Source: Glaciimonas sp. CA11.2 (GTDB lineage Bacteria > Pseudomonadota > Gammaproteobacteria > Burkholderiales > Burkholderiaceae_D). From it: a stretch of DNA of 64,000 bases. The number at the start of each line of letters is the position of its first letter. Position 1 is the first letter of the stretch. A program made the translations under genes and the position numbers. This document shows, in pieces, positions 35,326-44,177 of the stretch. The notes beneath the pieces were generated by a model, which saw nothing but the letters and a program-made list of their open reading frames with translations, did no database searches and was not told the origin of the DNA. The stretch lies in contig NZ_JAVIWL010000001.1 in the NCBI RefSeq assembly GCF_034314045.1, positions 2,976,001-3,040,000 on the forward strand. Reading direction: 5' to 3'.

Positions 35326-35960
35326 TTTTTAAACCTTAAAGAGCTCTGCAGCATTACAACCGCATTGTCGGAGGGACCAGTGCCGCGCGCTGTGATCTGG
35401 TAGACGAAGATGCTTTCATCTCTGCTGACTTCCGTTGGACCTAATTGCAAAGTGTCTGAAATGTCGGTGGCCCGACATTTTGGTGAGCTTTTTACGCCGT
35501 AAGGCTTGGGATAAATCGATTTTAATGTGAGACCCTCGTAGTCGCTTCTTGCGCCGTTTCTTATACTTTTTTGCAGATCGATTTCACAATGACGGAGTGC
35601 CTGCTCCGCGGCTTGAAACGCCATTTGCTGATTACGCGCATTGCCCGCCAAGCTTTCGCCCGAGGTAGCATTGCGAATTTCGGTCACTCCCAGTAGCGTC
35701 ATGACGACAAAAAAAATGAGTACCAAAGGCAAGGCAATCCCGGCTTGCCTTGTTATCGTCTTTGATATCGTCTTATTCCGCAGATTTATTTTTAGTTTTC
35801 TAGCCGGCTTAATCTTGGAAAAACTTGCGTTTTCATCTAATGAATGGTGGAAAAAGTGATGATCCGATTGGACACACCGATCACTGCTTCGTGGTGCGTG
35901 GTGGGAAACGTTCGCTGGGTCATGACGACTATCTGAATATATAGAATATTTTGCGTGCAT
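35322..35960 (-). CDS. pilX: Minor pilin PilX
   Basis: A 212-residue protein with a PilX N-terminal segment (RQAGIALPLVLIFFVVMTLLG) and EIRNATSGESLAGNARNQQ followed by AFQAAEQALRHCE, characteristic of PilX, a minor pilin in the pilus-initiating complex. The chosen ATG at 35960 follows the pilW stop without a gap, which suggests coupling, but it puts about 70 mostly polar, His-rich residues before the hydrophobic helix, far more than usual leaders of 10-20. A start nearer the helix with no visible ribosome site cannot be excluded. As in other PilX, position +5 after the Gly is not Glu. Its end overlaps pilY1. Confidence 0.82.
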   Translation of the reverse strand: MHAKYSIYSDSRHDPANVSHHAPRSSDRCVQSDHHFFHHSLDENASFSKIKPARKLKINLRNKTISKTITRQAGIALPLVLIFFVVMTLLGVTEIRNATSGESLAGNARNQQMAFQAAEQALRHCEIDLQKSIRNGARSDYEGLTLKSIYPKPYGVKSSPKCRATDISDTLQLGPTEVSRDESIFVYQITARGTGPSDNAVVMLQSSLRFKK

Positions 35961-36860
35961 TTATTGATCCAGCAACGTAGGTTGTACGTGATTACGTAAG
36001 GCAAAAGTGCGTGTTAACGTAGTATGCAATTTTTTATTAGGTGCAATTCTGGTCGTGTTATCGCAATCGCGATAAGATTGCGGGGTCGAAGTCACCTCGT
36101 TGTCGCTATGCAGCGCAATGCACACCTTTACACTGATGACCTGATCCCAATTAGTCTTGTTGGACCCTGAAATAGGAAGGGCTTCTACGTCATCGGCATT
36201 GCTGAAAAAAGTCGAGGGAGAATAGACACCTTTGGTATCCACGCCATAGGTCAATATCATTTTGTCGACATTACTTAACATTGACTGAGCCGGTTCTTGA
36301 GCGTTAACAATTTTTCCGTTACCCTCGCAAAATAACGAAGTCTCGCCATGTACCGTTTTTGTAAAATAGCGATTGATCACCGCGACTGACGTAGGCTCAG
36401 GAAGATCGGTATAGCCCGGTAGTGCGCCGTTACAATCAACGCTAGTTTGATCCCAATAGTTTGAGGAATTCCAACGGTCTATCTCCGTATTTACCATATA
36501 ACTCACAATGAATTCGGGCTGTTTGGCCGTCGTATTACATTGAAAGTCATCGGTCAACGGTAACTTAAAACCTCGCTGACAGGCTTTGAATCCGATCCCG
36601 CTAAAGTCTGTGGCAGTGGTTGTGCGCATATTGCCGTATCCGGCTTGCATCAAATTGCGACCTATCATGTTCATGGCAATGTAGCCATCTTCCTGAATGC
36701 GCGCGTTGTCGTCGTTTAAGCGAGCGCTAAAGTGGCTACTAAAAAAAAGACTGGTAACGAATACCATCAGCACTAAACCAATCGCTAATGAGATCATCAA
36801 TTCAATCAGGGAGAATCCACGATGCTTCTTTGTAGGAATCGTTAGCAGGATGGTCGTCAT
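35961..36860 (-). CDS. pilW: Minor pilin PilW
   Basis: A 299-residue minor pilin of the PilW family. The leader and cleavage site KHRGFSLIELMISLAIGLV has Gly before Phe and Glu at +5; then FFSSHFSARLNDDNARIQEDGYIAM shows the PilW pattern, here seen in parts ARLNDDNARIQEDG and NMIGRNLMQAGYGN. The rest is a large C-terminal globular domain with scattered Cys. PilW acts with PilV, PilX, PilE and PilY1 in starting pilus assembly. Its start overlaps the end of pilV by 4 bp (ATGA) and its stop touches the pilX start. Length is in the family range. Confidence 0.9.
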   Translation of the reverse strand: MTTILLTIPTKKHRGFSLIELMISLAIGLVLMVFVTSLFFSSHFSARLNDDNARIQEDGYIAMNMIGRNLMQAGYGNMRTTTATDFSGIGFKACQRGFKLPLTDDFQCNTTAKQPEFIVSYMVNTEIDRWNSSNYWDQTSVDCNGALPGYTDLPEPTSVAVINRYFTKTVHGETSLFCEGNGKIVNAQEPAQSMLSNVDKMILTYGVDTKGVYSPSTFFSNADDVEALPISGSNKTNWDQVISVKVCIALHSDNEVTSTPQSYRDCDNTTRIAPNKKLHTTLTRTFALRNHVQPTLLDQ

Positions 36861-37438
36861 GGCACAAATACCGTTTTAAAACACCGGATTGTGTTGATAT
36901 CCGTACCGCTAGGAAAGTTGGCGGCACAATTCGGATCGGGCTTGTCGCCATTAGCAGCTTTGGCTCTATTGGGTTCAGAAAAATATACAGTCAGAGTAAG
37001 GCCGTTGGTCGCGTCGCCAGTAACGTTTCCCCAGCCGCCGGCGATTGATCGCCTCAAATCGGTGCGCCAGTTGAAAAGATCCACTGCCGCGATTTGTCGG
37101 GGTGTGCACGAAGTGAATTTACAATGACTTGAGGGAGTTCTGTTGGTGAGATAGTCGTCGTGCGTCACGTAGTCGCCCGCTGCGGAGGACCTGGCATTGG
37201 CTCGTATGCGGTCGGCCATATCTGCACTGGTCTGGCTAGCCAATGAACGAAATTGTGCCACCTTTTGATATTTTAATGAGATGACCTGTAATCCTGCCAG
37301 ACCGAGTAAAGCGAACGCCGAAATCAGGAGTGCGACCAAAACCTCAATCATGCCGACTCCGCTTTGTCGGGACCGCTGGGCCGCAATTTTCAGGCGTTTC
37401 TTTTTTTGCCATTTCTGATTGTTGATGAAGCTCATCAT
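36857..37438 (-). CDS. pilV: Type IV pilus modification protein / minor pilin PilV
   Basis: A 193-residue PilV-family minor pilin. A basic leader (NQKWQKKKRLKIAAQRSRQS) precedes the cleavage site SGVGMIEVLVALLISAFALLG, with Glu at +5. FRSLASQTSADMADRIRANA follows, the usual PilV stretch. The ATG at 37438 (followed directly by a second ATG) is chosen because it starts 17 bp after the fimT stop and gives a normal length; an in-frame start at 37549 would overlap fimT by 95 bp. No strong ribosome site is visible, only AAGA about 10 bp before. The stop overlaps pilW. Confidence 0.85.
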   Translation of the reverse strand: MMSFINNQKWQKKKRLKIAAQRSRQSGVGMIEVLVALLISAFALLGLAGLQVISLKYQKVAQFRSLASQTSADMADRIRANARSSAAGDYVTHDDYLTNRTPSSHCKFTSCTPRQIAAVDLFNWRTDLRRSIAGGWGNVTGDATNGLTLTVYFSEPNRAKAANGDKPDPNCAANFPSGTDINTIRCFKTVFVP

Positions 37439-37454
37439 AGGATATATCTTATGT

Positions 37455-37982
37455 TCAACAAGCCGGAATAAACTCGCCATTTTGTCGATGTATTTGCACA
37501 TGTCCGTTGATTGAGATACATACTTTGTGAACAAATTTATGATCGACACTAAATAAGAAAAATGGACTTACCCCGGTTTTTGTTTCGATTCTTCCAGTAT
37601 CCTGATAGTGCAATGCAGTCACGGTCGCCTCAACCAGCAATTGTTTAGGGTACGCGCCGCGCCGGGCGGTTATTTCTCCGCCGCTTCCACCGCTGTCATT
37701 GGTCATCGTCAACCAGCCACTGGACCAATTGGTCTTCAAAGCGCAGACATTCGATCCGATATCTCCGTTGACGCTACTGCAAACGGTGACACGCTTACCG
37801 CGCTTGACCGCTTCGGATCTGGCTAGGCGATTGGCGGCAATAAACTCTTTTACGCTGGTAGAGACGCGTTGTTCATCTACAAAGTCACGCATTGATGGCA
37901 AAGCAATTGCCACCAGAATGCCGAATACAACGATGGTCATCATTAGCTCAACCAACGTAAAACCTTTGTTTGCAGCAGCCAT
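37455..37982 (-). CDS. fimT: FimT/GspH-family minor pseudopilin
   Basis: A 175-residue FimT/FimU-like protein, first gene of the minor-pilin operon. The short leader MAAANKG is followed by FTLVELMMTIVVFGILVAIALPS with Glu at +5, then the GspH/FimT domain (VSTSVKEFIAANRLARSEAVKRG, read as FIAANRLARSEAVKRGKRVTVC, and NWSSGWLTMTND). FimT has been linked with DNA binding in natural transformation in some gammaproteobacteria; whether this copy binds DNA is unknown. ATG 37982 is chosen for the normal leader length; an upstream in-frame start at 38027 adds 15 residues. The spacer upstream holds the operon promoter, which I could not pin down. Confidence 0.85.
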   Translation of the reverse strand: MAAANKGFTLVELMMTIVVFGILVAIALPSMRDFVDEQRVSTSVKEFIAANRLARSEAVKRGKRVTVCSSVNGDIGSNVCALKTNWSSGWLTMTNDSGGSGGEITARRGAYPKQLLVEATVTALHYQDTGRIETKTGVSPFFLFSVDHKFVHKVCISINGHVQIHRQNGEFIPAC

Positions 37983-38245
37983 GATGTCGGGTTCTTTACA
38001 AGTGTAAGAAGACAAAGATGAAGGCAAATCCGTACGAGAGCCATAAAAGGGCGCAATGCGAAATGCAGCGAAAGACGCACTAACGTTTTTCCCAAATAAA
38101 CATTGGACTATTATTTAAAAAGCGAAGGACCATTTTCAACTAAATAGCGTCGAGAAAAATCTGAAAATTTACGAGATTGGTCTATAAATAAAAGTCTTTG
38201 ATGGCAGAGTAATCTGTGTGAATGAACGGATTTTTCTATTCGCCA

Positions 38246-38401
38246 CTATATGAAGAAGATGGAGCTGAAGTCTCGTTTGTAGCGTAAGGTCGGCATGGCG
38301 GCGGAGGCGGTGGCGGGAGGAGGAGAATTGTTGGTCGGACTTGACCGTGCACCAGGTGCTTTGTGGTTTGGGGTTGTATTATCCGTGCGAAAAATAGACA
38401 T
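38246..38401 (-). CDS. Possible 51-residue small protein with paired ribosome site
   Basis: A 51-codon frame with an ATG at 38401 and GGAGG 6 bp before it. The product (MSIFRTDNTTPNHK, a Ser/Pro/Ala-rich middle with SPPPATASAAM, and the end RYKRDFSSIFFI) resembles nothing I know; it has no signal peptide or membrane helix. The GGAGG lies in the right arm of the hairpin at 38402-38435, so translation could be blocked by folding. It is downstream of the MATE gene on the same strand, 64 bp away, and may share its transcript. A chance frame near a terminator-like hairpin is a fair alternative. Confidence 0.3.
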   Translation of the reverse strand: MSIFRTDNTTPNHKAPGARSSPTNNSPPPATASAAMPTLRYKRDFSSIFFI

Positions 38402-38435
38402 GCATCGCCTCCACTTTGATAGATGGAGGTGATGC
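38402..38435 (-). promoter_or_regulatory. Hairpin pairing with the small gene's ribosome site, or MATE terminator
   Basis: On the minus strand, a 12-bp stem with one A-C mismatch and a 10-base loop places GGAGG in the right arm and the ATG directly after the stem. On the plus strand the mismatch is a G-T pair. No run of T follows at once on the minus strand, which weakens a pure terminator reading. Confidence 0.45.
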
Positions 38436-38465
38436 GTGGAGAATTTTATTCTGTCCTGATTTTTT

Positions 38466-39866
38466 TTAAGTAGCGCTTGCAGGAGAAACAGGAAGCATAT
38501 GCGCATTGCGCCATGGACCAAAACGGTAATAGCCCATAGACATCAGCATCGCCGATAACGAGCCAACGCCAAAACTCCACCAGAGTGCGTCTGCTCCCCA
38601 ACTTTCCATCAGCACGCTGGCAAATGGTAGACGTATGCACCATAACGCCAGGAATAGAATCACCAGCGGTGCCACTACGGCACCCGAAGCACGCATCACA
38701 CTCGATAATACAAAGGTCACGCCTAAGGCCACGAAAGACCATGCGACCATGGCGTTGATGTGTTGTGCGATAGGTAGGGCATCTACATGCGCCGGCAAAA
38801 AGAGCGAAAGCGCCGTCTGGTTAAAAAGGTAAATCAGGGTGACCAGACCACCCGTCATGAGAAAGTTAAACATAATCCCGACCATCGCAATGCGCTGGAC
38901 CCGGTCCAGTCGGCGTGCACCAATATTTTGCGCTGCCATGGAAGATACGGCCATGCCGACGGCGAGCGCTGGCATTTGTACATAATTCCAAAGTTGCAGG
39001 CAGGCGCCATAGGTAGCGGAGGTTTGAGTTCCAAAATGATTAACTAGCGAAATCATCATGATCATGGATAGAGAGATCACCACCATTTGCAATCCCATCG
39101 GAATGCCTTTAAGGATCATGGCTTTCAAAATCGCGCGGTCGGGGCGCAGATAATGTCCTTCGCCAGCATGCAGGCAAAGGAAGTGTTTTTTATAATATAA
39201 GAAGCTAACGAGGGCGGTCAGGCTGATACTTTGTGCGACTAGCGTGGCGACCGCCGAGCCCGCGATACCAAGTGGTGGAATGAGACCCCAACCGAAAATA
39301 AATAATGGATTTAACGCAATATCGAGTCCGACCGATAGCATCTGAAATTTTAACGGCGTCTTGGTATCGCCAGCGCCGCGCAAAATCATCGTGATGAAGA
39401 TGGTTGAAAACTGAAACGGCAACGCCAGGAAGATGATGCGCAAATAAGCAACAGCCAAGGGCAGGGCATCATGCGGCGTATGCATCCACTCCATCAACCG
39501 TCGGGAGAATAGAAATCCGCACATGGCAACTAGCAAAGACAAGCAGAGAAAAAAGGTGATGCTGGTGCCGACTACGCGTTTGGCCTGATCGGTATTTCTT
39601 GCACCAAGGCTTTGCCCGACCAGTATCGTGGCCGCCATCCCAAGTCCTAAAACGCTGGTGATGAGAAAAAATAGAATAGCGTTTGAATTGGCGGTCGCGG
39701 TCAATGCAGATTCGCCCAGATAATGGCCCACCCATACCGCATTGACCGATCCGTTTAACGATTGCAATACGTTGCCGAATAAAATCGGTAATGTAAAAAA
39801 GAACAAGGTTTTTGCTATCGGGCCTTCAATTAGGGCGGCGTGCGAGTGAGAGGAGGCTGGCTTCAT
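38466..39866 (-). CDS. MATE-family multidrug/cation exporter
   Basis: A 466-residue MATE transporter with 12 hydrophobic segments in two six-helix halves; members export drugs or organic cations in exchange for H+ or Na+. It starts with MKPASSHSHAALIEGPIAKT, then FFFTLPILFGNVLQSLNGSV and VGHYLGESALTA; ILVGQSLGARNTDQAKR marks the end of the second helix, and SSMAAQNIGARRLDRV the matching site in the second half. The repeat symmetry is clear. ATG 39866 gives a normal N-terminus; a GTG at 39896 is also in frame. It is monocistronic, between the pilin operon and the ars operon; substrate unknown. Confidence 0.9.
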   Translation of the reverse strand: MKPASSHSHAALIEGPIAKTLFFFTLPILFGNVLQSLNGSVNAVWVGHYLGESALTATANSNAILFFLITSVLGLGMAATILVGQSLGARNTDQAKRVVGTSITFFLCLSLLVAMCGFLFSRRLMEWMHTPHDALPLAVAYLRIIFLALPFQFSTIFITMILRGAGDTKTPLKFQMLSVGLDIALNPLFIFGWGLIPPLGIAGSAVATLVAQSISLTALVSFLYYKKHFLCLHAGEGHYLRPDRAILKAMILKGIPMGLQMVVISLSMIMMISLVNHFGTQTSATYGACLQLWNYVQMPALAVGMAVSSMAAQNIGARRLDRVQRIAMVGIMFNFLMTGGLVTLIYLFNQTALSLFLPAHVDALPIAQHINAMVAWSFVALGVTFVLSSVMRASGAVVAPLVILFLALWCIRLPFASVLMESWGADALWWSFGVGSLSAMLMSMGYYRFGPWRNAHMLPVSPASAT

Positions 39867-40116
39867 TGGAGGTCGATTATGCGTAAAATATCGCACTAGC
39901 TTACCAAGTATTCCGTTGATTTGTGTAGATTAAAGCATGGTTTGAATTGGCTTTAAGCTGAAGGTGTTGCGGTATTTTTTGATAGCGGTAACGTTAGGGA
40001 TTATCTTTGCTCAAAAGTATCTTTCGCTTTCTCCGCCGACGTTGCCCTTGATGATCCCGGAGCAAAAAAATGCACAGGGATCGGATCGCAGAATTTTTTT
40101 TTAATAAAAATAACCA

Positions 40117-40851
40117 TCAGATCGTGGCTTTATTCACCCGCTTGCTTAATTCTTCGGCACTTTCTTTGCGTTCGCTATAACGGTCCACCAGAAAGTCGGA
40201 AACATCACGGGTGAGCAAGGTGAATTTAAACAGCTCTTCCATAACGTCGACAACGCGGTCGTAGTAGGCGGAAGGTTTCATGCGGCCTGCGTCGTCGAAC
40301 TCCATAAAGGCTTTTGCAACGGAAGATTGATTCGGAATGGTGATCATCCGCATCCAGCGCCCCAGAATACGCATCTGATTGAGCGCGTTGAATGACTGTG
40401 ATCCACCGGATACCTCCATCACCGCCAAGGTTTTCCCTTGTGTTGGACGCACCGCACCGATCGATAACGGAATCCAGTCGATCTGCGCCTTCATGATGCC
40501 TGTCATCGCGCCGTGGCGCTCCGGTGAACACCAGACCATACCTTCGGCCCACTGGGCAAGTGCGCGCAGCTCTTGCACTTTTGGATGACTATCGGGCTCG
40601 CCATCAGGCAACGGTAAGTCACGCGGATCAAATATTTTGACTTCACCACCCATTGCATTGAGAAGTCTGGCAGCTTCTTCGGTAAGAAGGCGGCTATAAG
40701 ATTTCTCACGTAATGATCCATACAACAACAGGAAACGGGGCGCGTGGGACGAACGTGCGATGCCAGTAAAATCCGATATCAATGGCGTGTGAAACAGGTC
40801 GGCTTGAATGTTCGGCATTGCAGGATCGCATGGTAGAAGGCTTTCCATCAT
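40117..40851 (-). CDS. arsH: Arsenical resistance flavoprotein ArsH
   Basis: A 244-residue ArsH, an NADPH-dependent FMN reductase that oxidises trivalent organoarsenicals. The FMN loop is [20 protein letters not shown], then [35 protein letters not shown] (seen as [19 protein letters not shown]), and the family-specific [20 protein letters not shown] and [20 protein letters not shown] pieces. ATG 40851, 10 bp after the arsC stop, is chosen; longer in-frame starts up to 40989 overlap arsC. It is the last gene of arsR-acr3-arsC-arsH. Downstream, the minus strand is T-rich right after the stop and may end transcription. Confidence 0.93.
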   Translation of the reverse strand: MMESLLPCDPAMPNIQADLFHTPLISDFTGIARSSHAPRFLLLYGSLREKSYSRLLTEEAARLLNAMGGEVKIFDPRDLPLPDGEPDSHPKVQELRALAQWAEGMVWCSPERHGAMTGIMKAQIDWIPLSIGAVRPTQGKTLAVMEVSGGSQSFNALNQMRILGRWMRMITIPNQSSVAKAFMEFDDAGRMKPSAYYDRVVDVMEELFKFTLLTRDVSDFLVDRYSERKESAEELSKRVNKATI

Positions 40852-40861
40852 GCGCTCAGTT

Positions 40862-41287
40862 TTATTTTGAGACACGTTGCCCCTCCGCATTGATGACAAC
40901 TTCACCGTCCTCTTTACTGAACGATGCCCGTTGTGGGATAGGTAGAATGTCGAGTAGCAACTCGGACGGACGGCACAAGCGCGTGCCATTTGGCGTGATC
41001 ACAAATGGCCGGTTTATCAGTATCGGATGCGCTATCATGGCTTCAAGTAATTGTGTATTTGTTAACTCGTCATTGTCCAGGCTGAGCTCCGAATACAACT
41101 TTTCTTTCTGTCGGATAGCCTCCCGTACCGTCAGGCCAGCATCGGAGATCATCTTTGTCAGTGTTGCAAGTGACGGCGGCTGCTTCAGGTATTCGATCAC
41201 TTCGGGTTCAATTCCGGCATTGCGTATTAAAGCCAATGTGTTGCGGGATGTTCCGCAAGCAGGATTATGATAAATCGTGATATTCAT
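40862..41287 (-). CDS. arsC: Arsenate reductase, glutaredoxin-dependent
   Basis: A 141-residue ArsC of the E. coli R773 class, which reduces arsenate to arsenite with glutathione and glutaredoxin. [19 protein letters not shown] carries the catalytic Cys and CGTSR loop; the anion-binding Arg residues lie in [22 protein letters not shown]. Length and motifs are fully typical. It lies 79 bp after acr3 and 10 bp before arsH, so it makes the arsenite that Acr3 exports. Confidence 0.96.
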   Translation of the reverse strand: MNITIYHNPACGTSRNTLALIRNAGIEPEVIEYLKQPPSLATLTKMISDAGLTVREAIRQKEKLYSELSLDNDELTNTQLLEAMIAHPILINRPFVITPNGTRLCRPSELLLDILPIPQRASFSKEDGEVVINAEGQRVSK

Positions 41288-41366
41288 GGAATAACTTTCT
41301 TAAAAGCGTGTAAATTTTCTGTTTATAGAAATGGGACTGGTAATCTGGCCCATTGCCCAGCCCAAC

Positions 41367-42434
41367 TCAACGTCTTTCGTACCAGCCTTGCGTCCGATTA
41401 ACGACGCTGACAACGACTAACATGGCCGGTACTTCAATGAGCACACCGACCACCGTTGCAAGCGCCGCGCCGGATTTAAAGCCAAACAGGCTGATCGCGG
41501 CTGCAACCGCCAATTCAAAGAAGTTGGACGCCCCGATTAATGCGGATGGACAGGCAATCGAATGCTTTTCGCCAACAATTTTGTTAAGCCAATAAGCCAT
41601 TGCGGAATTAAAAAAGACTTGTATCAGGATCGGAATAGCCAGCAATGCTATGACCAACGGTTGTTCAATGATCGCATTGCCTTGAAATGCGAAGAGCAAT
41701 ACCAGCGTGAGTAATAACGCCGAAATCGACCAAGGTTGGATCCGATCCATTACTTTATCGAAGCTGGATTGCCCGCGTCGTAGCAACAATTTGCGCCATA
41801 GCTGGGCGATGATCACCGGCACAACGATGTACAAACCCACTGAGGTCAGTAATGTCGCCCAAGGGACGGTGATACTCGATACGCCAAGAAGCAGGGCGAC
41901 CAAGGGCGCAAACGCAAACACCATGATCAAGTCGTTCATGGCAACTTGTGACAGCGTAAAGTAGGGATCGCCGCCGGTCAGACGGCTCCAGACAAATACC
42001 ATCGCGGTGCAAGGGGCGGCGGCCAGCAGGATCAATCCTGCCACGTAAGAATCCAACTGGTCAGCCGGCAAATACGGTGCAAACCAATGGCGGATAAATA
42101 CCCAGGCGAGTAAGGCCATCGAGAAAGGTTTGACTGCCCAGTTAATAAATAAGGTAACACCGATTCCGCGCACATGTCCTTTAACCTGATTCCACGCAGA
42201 AAAGTCGATTTTCAGCAGCATGGGAATAATCATCACCCAGATCAACAAGCCAACCGGCAAGTTAACGTTAGCGACTTCCAGCGCGCCGATAGTCTGTACT
42301 GCATGGGGAAATCCCTGGCCCAGAACAATCCCGATAATGATACATAACGCCACCCAAACCGTGAGGTAACGTTCAAACAAATTCATGGGCGCAGCAGTGT
42401 TTGATTTTGCGGGAGCTTCGCATTGGATCGTCAT
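41367..42434 (-). CDS. acr3: Arsenite efflux permease, Acr3 family
   Basis: A 355-residue Acr3-type arsenite exporter with ten hydrophobic segments. Key marks are FERYLTVWVALCIIIGIVLG, the substrate Cys in LLAAAPCTAMVFVWSRLTGGD, LSQVAMNDLIMVFAFAP and the late GASNFFELAVAAAISLFG with its conserved Glu. It uses the proton motive force at the inner membrane. GAGAAA precedes the ATG. The gap to arsR is 119 bp, larger than the other gaps in the operon. It is distinct from the ArsB antiporter family. Confidence 0.95.
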   Translation of the reverse strand: MTIQCEAPAKSNTAAPMNLFERYLTVWVALCIIIGIVLGQGFPHAVQTIGALEVANVNLPVGLLIWVMIIPMLLKIDFSAWNQVKGHVRGIGVTLFINWAVKPFSMALLAWVFIRHWFAPYLPADQLDSYVAGLILLAAAPCTAMVFVWSRLTGGDPYFTLSQVAMNDLIMVFAFAPLVALLLGVSSITVPWATLLTSVGLYIVVPVIIAQLWRKLLLRRGQSSFDKVMDRIQPWSISALLLTLVLLFAFQGNAIIEQPLVIALLAIPILIQVFFNSAMAYWLNKIVGEKHSIACPSALIGASNFFELAVAAAISLFGFKSGAALATVVGVLIEVPAMLVVVSVVNRTQGWYERR

Positions 42435-42553
42435 AGTATTTCTCGATAAGACGGAGGTAATTCACGCAAGCGGTCTTACCTGTCGTTGCGTAATCTCGAT
42501 GGTGTTTGGTTGGGTTTTTGATGTCTTTATTTAGTGTCGATGCATTGTCGGGT

Positions 42554-42886
42554 TTAAGTTTGGGTGGTTTCTGCGTTGCAGGTAGGGTTCGGGGTGCATG
42601 GATTGCCGCCGCAACAATTTTCAGTAAGGAATCCGACCAGGCCATTCATCGTGGTGAAATTGGCTGCATAAATAACGAAGCGTCCCTCTTGTTTTGAGGT
42701 GACCAGATTCGCATGGGTCAGTTCTTTTAGGTGGAATGATAGCGACGATGGTGGAATGCCAAGCTGCTCACCAATTTTGCTGGGCGGCATGCCGGATGGT
42801 CCGGTTTGCACTAATAAGCGATACACGGCAAGGCGTGAATCCTGTGCCAGTGCGGCTAGGGCGGCGATAGCAGTTTGAGTATTCAT
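42554..42886 (-). CDS. arsR: ArsR-family arsenite-responsive repressor
   Basis: A 110-residue winged-helix repressor of the ArsR/SmtB family. The helix-turn-helix is PPSKIGEQLGIPPSSLSFHLKE, seen as KIGEQLGIPPSSLSFHL, where other ArsR proteins often have a CVC metal site in the recognition region. No Cys is there; instead four Cys lie in the tail, C91, C92, C97 and C103 (ENCCGGNPC). This matches the Acidithiobacillus ferrooxidans-type ArsR, which binds As(III) with three C-terminal Cys. ATG 42886 gives the family length; an in-frame start at 42964 runs through the probable operator. It is the first gene of the ars operon. Confidence 0.92.
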   Translation of the reverse strand: MNTQTAIAALAALAQDSRLAVYRLLVQTGPSGMPPSKIGEQLGIPPSSLSFHLKELTHANLVTSKQEGRFVIYAANFTTMNGLVGFLTENCCGGNPCTPNPTCNAETTQT

Positions 42887-42903
42887 TATTGTAGTCCGAG
42901 TTA

Positions 42904-42937
42904 ATTCTATATTTCTATAATATTGGAATTGTAGAAT
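42904..42937. promoter_or_regulatory. Candidate ArsR operator
   Basis: ATTCTA at 42904 and TAGAAT at 42932 form an inverted repeat with 22 bases between, 17 bp upstream of the arsR start, in a very AT-rich stretch with further TTCTATA copies. Place and form suit autoregulation by ArsR and an overlapping promoter. Confidence 0.5.
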
Positions 42938-43145
42938 AGTTGCAAGGATAACGTACATTGCCATTCTTAGATGGCCTTATTTATGCCAATATGATTGGCA
43001 AGCCTGATTGTTCGTCTAGGTGAAATGGGTCTTCATCGGTTGTGGTTTATCTTGGGCAATGTAAATGCCTGATTGTTTCTCATCAATGAGAACGGCGTGC
43101 GCGACGCGCACTTACATTGTCCTCGTCAGCTAGGTTCCGTGCAAT

Positions 43146-44054
43146 TTAGCTAACGGATAAAGATACTGTCAACTGATCAAGGAGGGCACTGACCTTTGGT
43201 AGTAACTGTCGACTGCGTGGCCATACCAGCGACAGCGGAAGTCCTTCTGTTGCTAACTGCGGCAGTATTTCAACCAGCTTTGTGCTCGCCAATTCGTCTT
43301 TGATAAGCCAGGTTGCCAATTGTGCGATCCCGGCCCCCGCGCATACCGCGCTGACTTGGGCTTCACCCAAGCCGAGCACGATTCCACCTTCTATCGCCCG
43401 GTGCTCGATATGTCCGTTGCCGTGACTGATCCTCCAGGGACTGCTGGTGCCATCTGCCTTGTGGTAGAGGACGGCATCGTGGGCGTCCATATCTGCTTCA
43501 GTCTTTGGCATTCCGCGTCGCTTGATATAGGAAGGCGCTGCACAGAAAATCAACCGTTCGCTGCCGAGGTAGCGGTGGCCCAATGATGCCGGCCAACTAT
43601 CGGGGCCGCCAATACGCACACCGACATCAATTCCTTCTTCGATAAGGTCGACGAAGCGGTCGGTAAAAGAGACGTGCAGACGTACTTTGGTATGGAGCTG
43701 GGCAAACGCCAGCAGCACCGGCATGACTTGGGAGCGACCATACGATGAAGGTAAATCGACCCGCAGTCGCCCAGATGGTGCGATGGTTTGGGCGGCCAGA
43801 ATAGTTTCTGCCGCCTTGAGTTCTTCCAGTACGGCAGTGCAAGTGCGGTAATAGGTCTGACCAGCATCGGTTAACCTCAAGCGCCGCGTAGTACGTTCGA
43901 ACAGGCGCACGCCAAGCCGGGACTCAAGTCTTGCCACGCTTTTGCTGACGGCGGAACTGGTCAGATTCAAGCGAATGGCCGCCGCGGCAAAGCTTCCTGC
44001 GTCTGCCGTATAAACAAAGGTTTCGATACCCTTAAACTGTTCGGTCGGATGCAT
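43146..44054 (-). CDS. LysR-family transcriptional regulator
   Basis: A 302-residue LysR regulator. The N-terminal winged helix-turn-helix is GSFAAAAIRLNLTSSAVSKSVARLE with RLGVRLFERTTRRLRLTDAG after it; the effector domain follows, starting GRLRVDLPSSYGRSQVMPVL. The subgroup with VDLIEEGIDVGVRIG is common in Burkholderiales. It is divergent from the MFS gene with 123 bp between, so it most probably controls that exporter and itself. The effector is unknown. Confidence 0.9.
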   Translation of the reverse strand: MHPTEQFKGIETFVYTADAGSFAAAAIRLNLTSSAVSKSVARLESRLGVRLFERTTRRLRLTDAGQTYYRTCTAVLEELKAAETILAAQTIAPSGRLRVDLPSSYGRSQVMPVLLAFAQLHTKVRLHVSFTDRFVDLIEEGIDVGVRIGGPDSWPASLGHRYLGSERLIFCAAPSYIKRRGMPKTEADMDAHDAVLYHKADGTSSPWRISHGNGHIEHRAIEGGIVLGLGEAQVSAVCAGAGIAQLATWLIKDELASTKLVEILPQLATEGLPLSLVWPRSRQLLPKVSALLDQLTVSLSVS

Positions 44055-44177
44055 ATTTAGCCATTGAATAGGTCATTAAGGAATTTAATTCTTAGAAGTT
44101 GAGAAAAATCACCTTATATGAGAATTCTATTCTCGCATATCCTTGCCATACATTTCAATTAAGAAAGTTTTCTTATT

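Noticed and set aside
40862..40989. Extended N-terminus of ArsH overlapping arsC
   Set aside because: The extra residues match nothing in ArsH and come from arsC read in another frame; the ATG at 40851 directly follows the arsC stop.
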